This document shows positions 3,916 through 5,219 of a stretch of 5,219 nucleotides of DNA, piece by piece. The stretch's first letter is position 1; every line of letters begins with the position of its first letter. Location: the NCBI GenBank assembly GCA_037969115.1, contig JBBKWQ010000137.1, positions 1-5,219 of the forward strand, written 5' to 3'. Source of the DNA: JBBKWQ01 sp037969115 (lineage in GTDB: Bacteria; Actinomycetota; Acidimicrobiia; Acidimicrobiales; Ilumatobacteraceae). The notes under the pieces are model-generated. The model worked only from the letters and a program-made list of their open reading frames with translations. It did not search any database and had not been told where the DNA came from. A program made the translations under genes and the position numbers.

Positions 3916-4139
3916 GTGGAAACGCCGCTCATCGCGACGATTGCTCGCAAACACGGCGTCACGACGACGACATGATCCACGCCTTCAACCATCCAATCTT
4001 CGTCGACGACCACGACGACGGCTTCGTGAAGTTCGGCGCCGACACTTCGGGCAACCTGCTCGAGATCGGCGTGATCGAAACCGTCGACGGCCCGATCATC
4101 ATCCACGCCATGACGGCACGACCGAAGTACCTCAGGTGA
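3916..4139 (+). pseudogene. Frameshifted small toxin-like protein of a third toxin-antitoxin pair
   Basis: From GTG 3916 the frame reads ETPLIATIARKHGVT and then stops at the TGA at 3973-3975. One frame back, the sequence continues as DDDMIHAFNHPIFVDDHDDG and ends LLEIGVIETVDGPIIIHAM then TARPKYLR, stopping at 4137-4139. Together they form one protein of about 74 residues, of a type I recall from actinobacteria: a small toxin-like protein with KHGV-D-DDMIHA and a C-terminal HAM-x-AR-x-K(F/Y)L, encoded just before an HTH partner. The shift falls in the ACG ACG ACG A repeat at 3961-3970; loss of a single base explains it. The gene should be inactive unless ribosomes slip there or the base is a sequencing error. 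The assignment as toxin rests on family memory and on the neighbour; the exact family (BrnT- or DUF4258-like) is uncertain. Confidence 0.7.
4134..4139 (+). promoter_or_regulatory. Ribosome binding site overlapping the toxin-like stop
   Basis: AGGTGA includes the TGA of the preceding gene and stands five bases before the ATG at 4145. Translation of the HTH gene is thus coupled to the end of the upstream frame, or at least independent of the frameshift within it. Confidence 0.65.
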
Positions 4140-4144
4140 TTCCA

Positions 4145-4414
4145 ATGCCCCGAACAGCACAAGAGATTCTCGACAACGCCGACGAACTCGCAGCTCGATT
4201 CGAGCAGATCGAGCCCGGCGATCTCCGCGACGCAACCGCGCTGCGAACTGTACGCGAAGCATTCATGGCTCGAGCCGAGACCGAACGAGTCCTCCGCAAC
4301 GCGGTCGTCGAGGCTCGCCACGACGGACACTCGTGGGCGTCCATCGGTGCCATGGTCGGCACCTCCGGCGAAGCCGCTCGCCAGCGCTACGGCCAAGCAG
4401 TGAACGCCGAATAG
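4145..4414 (+). CDS. Small helix-turn-helix protein, probable antitoxin partner
   Basis: The 89-residue product begins PRTAQEILDNADELAARFEQ, a helical N-terminal segment, and continues with a second long helix, roughly DATALRTVREAFMARAETER (29-48) and on through VLRNAVVEARHDG. It ends in a sigma-region-4-like helix-turn-helix, HSWASIGAMVGTSGEAARQR at 62-81 followed by YG. Proteins of this form are common in actinobacteria and are often encoded directly behind the small toxin-like protein seen upstream, so the likely role is antitoxin and operon repressor in the cytoplasm. This is inference from pairing. The frame is open upstream of 4145, but that part overlaps the toxin-like gene and is Arg-rich shadow sequence; the Shine-Dalgarno at 4134-4139 fixes the start. 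Unlike its partner, this gene is intact. Confidence 0.8.
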   Translation: MPRTAQEILDNADELAARFEQIEPGDLRDATALRTVREAFMARAETERVLRNAVVEARHDGHSWASIGAMVGTSGEAARQRYGQAVNAE

Positions 4415-4581
4415 ACGCTCAGATCAACGACATACGCTCACACTCCGGACCGCGCGCTATCGGCACATCTTCGGGCACCTACGCGCTCGCCAACCCGCTC
4501 AGAAAATGTACGACGAACGACGACCTCGTCAGTGCGCTCTCCACTGCCGGAACTGCATGGCGTCATGCGCGACGTCGGTAA
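4415..4581. other. Intergenic stretch with no firm gene
   Basis: No ribosome site, recognisable motif or strong hairpin is visible. The plus-strand frame that carries the coding-like fragment at 4582-4719 is also open here, reading ...YALANPLRKC... and DDLVSALSTAGTAWRHARRR before a TAA at 4579-4581. It could be the upstream half of the same decayed gene. Confidence 0.35.
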
Positions 4582-4719
4582 AGATTCTGGTCGGTCGCGG
4601 GCGAAGCTCGGTTCGCTGCGGGCTCCCTCGACCTCGTGCGGGCCCGGGTGACCGCCGGCTTCGGCACGCAGACCAACAACCAGAAGATCGAAATCCTGAT
4701 GCACATCGGATACAACTGC
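4582..4719 (+). pseudogene. Coding-like fragment of unknown family, truncated
   Basis: After an in-frame TAA at 4579-4581, this plus-strand frame reads RFWSVAGEARFAAGSLDLVR and then ARVTAGFGTQTNNQKIEILM, ending HIGYNC. About nine codons in ten end in G or C, and the composition is that of a real protein rather than a shadow. There is no usable start and no ribosome site. Past 4719 the frame runs into the antisense of the hydrolase gene, whose stop codon is at 4720-4722. It is probably a gene remnant cut at or near that point. I do not recognise the family. Confidence 0.35.
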
Positions 4720-5219
4720 TCACCTAGCGAGGAACGCTCGGGTGCTCTCCGCGCAGAGGTTGAGCTCGTCGATCCAGGGGGCGTGACCAGCCTGCCCGAT
4801 GACCTCGAGCTGCGCGTTGGGCAGGCGCGCGACGAACGTCGCGGCGACGAGCGCACCCCCGTTTGGGTCTTCATCGCCCCACAGGAACAGCGTCGGCATC
4901 GTCACCCTGGCGAGGAGATCGTCGGTGTGAAGCATGCGCTCGTTGAGACCGCGCACCGGGGTGATGATCTTCGGGGACGACCCCAGGTCGTTGGCCATCG
5001 TGTCTGTATCGCGCTGCACAGACAGAAACCAGTCGATCATCTCGTCGGTGAAGGTGCCAGTGTCGATCGCCCGTTTGAGGCCGATCTGACGCAGGAGTGC
5101 CTTCACCATGTTTCGGGTCACGGGCATCTTGGCGATCATGGTCCGCATCCCCGGCAGCGCCGAAAGGCGCATCGCCATCGCCACCTTGTCCATCGGCGCG
5201 CCCATCAACCAGCTGTACT
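4720..5219 (-). CDS. Alpha/beta hydrolase, C-terminal part (start outside the window)
   Basis: About 165 residues of the C-terminal portion are present. The frame is open through the right edge, so the nucleophile elbow and oxyanion region lie outside. Internal Met or TTG codons near 5190-5208 are not the true start, because the helical lid-like stretch (AMRLSALPGMRTMIAKMP and onward to about FTDEMIDWFLSVQR) normally follows the nucleophile. The catalytic acid is visible in TLFLWGDEDPNGG, and the catalytic His in GQAGHAPWIDE, in the usual order and spacing. The protein ends ...STRAFLAR. The substrate cannot be told; relatives include esterases, epoxide hydrolases, haloalkane dehalogenases and meta-cleavage hydrolases. 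There is no signal peptide in the visible part. It is convergent with the fragment at 4582-4719. Confidence 0.88.
   Translation of the reverse strand, partial: YSWLMGAPMDKVAMAMRLSALPGMRTMIAKMPVTRNMVKALLRQIGLKRAIDTGTFTDEMIDWFLSVQRDTDTMANDLGSSPKIITPVRGLNERMLHTDDLLARVTMPTLFLWGDEDPNGGALVAATFVARLPNAQLEVIGQAGHAPWIDELNLCAESTRAFLAR

Noticed and set aside
3961..3972. Programmed -1 frameshift site in the toxin-like gene
   Set aside because: No X-XXY-YYZ heptamer or clear downstream stimulatory structure; a one-base loss in the ACG repeat is simpler, so I kept it as pseudogene with slippage as an alternative.
3959..4396. Minus-strand frames opposite the third toxin-antitoxin pair
   Set aside because: Antisense shadows of the plus-strand pair, which has a ribosome site, an HTH motif and family-like sequence.

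Overview
The window is high-GC DNA with strongly GC-biased third codon positions, GTG starts and short leaders. Its small proteins resemble families common in Actinobacteria (Acidimicrobiia or mycobacterial relatives are plausible), so an actinobacterial chromosome is the best inference. There is no tRNA, rRNA, CRISPR array, transposase or integrase visible.

Left part (1-1290). A possible gene tail enters from the left edge and stops at 159-161. A two-gene plus-strand operon follows: a single STAS-domain protein (315-653) and, 25 nt later, a divergent seven-iron-type ferredoxin (679-1074). The STAS protein carries Cys where regulated anti-anti-sigma factors carry the phosphorylated Ser. The ferredoxin has a long insert between its cluster motifs and a five-residue spacing before the last cluster Cys. 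A 28-codon ORF sits directly behind it.

Middle (1295-2548). A minus-strand gene of an uncharacterised actinobacterial family (1295-1969) converges on the ferredoxin. Sequence upstream of its start looks like more coding sequence in a shifted frame, reaching back to a GTG at 2138. The stretch 2139-2548 has no convincing gene but contains a long imperfect inverted repeat.

Right-centre (2549-4414). Three toxin-antitoxin modules lie side by side: mazEF-like (minus strand, antitoxin stop and toxin start overlapping as GTGA), parDE-like (minus strand, toxin probably starting at a non-standard codon), and a divergent plus-strand pair of a small toxin-like protein and a helix-turn-helix protein. In the third pair the toxin-like gene is broken by a one-base frameshift while its partner is intact. 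All three modules have a TANNNT-like hexamer 6-7 nt before the first start codon, the layout expected of leaderless actinobacterial transcripts. The first two have short direct repeats at 10-11 bp pitch inside or beside the promoter, fitting autorepression by their ribbon-helix-helix antitoxins.

Right edge (4415-5219). A plus-strand coding-like fragment with an upstream in-frame stop abuts the C-terminal part of an alpha/beta hydrolase gene on the minus strand, which runs out of the window. The density of toxin-antitoxin modules, the broken gene and the coding fragments suggest an accessory region that has gained and lost small cassettes.
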